Shown: piece after piece, positions 62,803-64,000 of the stretch
Numbering within the stretch: the first letter of the stretch is position 1
How the letters are laid out: each line of letters opens with the position of its first letter
From: Ceratothoa steindachneri
Lineage: Eukaryota; Arthropoda; Malacostraca; Isopoda; Cymothoidae
Direction: 5' to 3'
DNA: 64,000 bases
Assembly: GCA_963969495.1 (NCBI GenBank)
Contig: OZ018328.1
Location: 8,431,468-8,495,467, forward strand
Position numbers and translations under genes: made by a program
Notes under the pieces: model-generated
Database searches by the model: none
Seen by the model: the letters and a program-made list of their open reading frames with translations, nothing else
Told to the model about the DNA's origin: nothing

Positions 62803-64000
62803 CTCTATAATTTAAGAAGGGGATTTTTTTGAGTATTTGAATAATAATTTCATCTTAGTTTGGTTATGACTTATGTTTTTTATCAAAGTTATTTCTAATA
62901 ATTCTTTTATAATATCAAAATACAAAATGGTAAAGTTTAGAAATAAATACAAGTATCGAAATTTTGTGAATTTTTTAAAACCCAAAAGAATTACAAATGG
63001 TGAAGTTCAGAAAATGTATTTATAAACGTGATATTTTGAAAGGGGGAAAATGAAAATTTAGTTTAGAGTTCTTTTTTAAAATTATTATAATTGGCGAAGT
63101 TCAGAAAATTTCTAAAAATTTAACCATGGCTGCTTTTTTTTAGATTTTAAATTTTAATCTTAGTAGCGAAGCGCAAGCTCCCCCTACGGGAAGAGTAGCG
63201 AAGCCATTGCCTGGTCTATTTAATATTTTGGAAATTTTAATACATTCACTTTTGGCTGAGATATTGCGGGAGCTTCTCTATTTGGCAAACATTCAAATTC
63301 AGCCCTTACACCCTGTATGGTCGTTTATCAGTGAATTGTGACAAACATCACAAGGGTGAAATATAGACCGATAGGTTAGGCTCGAAAATCTGGCACCCAC
63401 GCATGAAACTTCTGCCAAAGAATGAAATAGGGGCTTTCAATGATAGAAAAATCTATTTTCTTAGAGAAAAATAAAGGGCTTTAATATTCCGCTATAATCT
63501 TTTTGAGAATAATAATACTATTATTTGTTGATAATAGCGTAGAAATGGCATATCTGGTTACTATATCATGATATTATTATTGCAATTACTTTTCTATATT
63601 AGTATATATGTAAGCCTTATTATTATTATTAAATAACCATATGTATGTGGGTACATGTATATCTATTGAATGTACTTACGTGTGCGCTTATCATTAATAT
63701 TGAAATTATTATTAATATTACATATGAATTTATGTACGTACATCCGTATATGTTCATATCTAAATGAGTGTAAATGCCTTTGGGCGTATCTTTGCATGTA
63801 CCATTCAATGTTGAGGTGGGGTTCCGGGGACGCTCTGAATGCTCGAGTTATTCCTATTTATCTCTGATGGTTATGTACGCACACTCGTGTATACTTACGC
63901 GTTCATATAAAATAGGAAAAAGGAAGAATAAATGAATAATAAAGTAATAAAAGAGAATAAAGGATAAGTAAAAAAGAAATTGGGAATGGGTGGGAAAGAA
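62803..64000. other. No gene recognised; degenerate short repeats
   Basis: AT-rich sequence. The segments aatggtaaagtttagaaa (about 62926), aatggtgaagttcagaaaat (about 62996) and ttggcgaagttcagaaaatt (about 63090) are loose repeats spaced 70-95 bp apart. The 10-mer gtagcgaagc appears twice (about 63170 and 63197) around ctccccctacgggaa. A 65-codon frame at 63670-63867 is unconvincing. Confidence 0.5.

Overview
The window looks like non-genic, repeat-dominated DNA from an animal genome. The mix of long (AT)n and (GA)n tracts, mariner, Penelope-like and CR1/jockey-type elements and a very large AT-rich satellite suggests an arthropod, most plausibly a decapod crustacean. That assignment is an inference from repeat style; no host gene is present to confirm it. 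I see no convincing host protein-coding gene, rRNA, tRNA or CRISPR array. Every recognisable coding remnant belongs to a transposable element.

Bases 1 to about 37,955 are one uninterrupted satellite array that runs off the left edge. Its basic monomer alternates 37 and 36 bp. Four diverged monomer types (here A, B, C, D) form a 146-bp higher-order unit (37+36+37+36), about 260 copies in this window, roughly 20% GC. Above that level lie multi-kilobase blocks at near-exact multiples of 146 bp: a near-identical tandem duplication with a period of 3,796 bp (26 units), others of 2,188, 1,752 and about 2,336 bp, and a 3-kb block copied 16.9 kb away. The right edge decays over about 400 bp into unique sequence.

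Bases 38 to 49.3 kb hold simple repeats, palindromes flanking (AT)n tracts, a 5'-truncated CR1/jockey-type retrotransposon lodged between two (GA)n tracts, and a 775-bp terminal-inverted-repeat element at 43.2-44.0 kb. The pre-insertion ('empty') version of that site is preserved in a paralogous repeat at 47.1-47.5 kb. There are also GC-rich islands that look like solo LTRs, one with an 80-bp minisatellite.

Bases 49.3 to 52.2 kb are a nest: a 3'-truncated mariner, a decayed Penelope-like reverse transcriptase on the minus strand, and an internally deleted mariner with both ends inserted into a third inverted-repeat element. Several modules there share a sequence that abuts (AT)n.

Bases 54.8 to 61.7 kb form a large, old, diverged inverted repeat: two arms of about 2.4 kb of homologous sequence around a ~1-kb spacer. 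The right arm is interrupted by a ~1.1-kb GC-rich insertion, probably a solo LTR. A dead Tc1/mariner-type transposase follows at 61.9-62.8 kb, then AT-rich sequence with nothing recognisable to the end.
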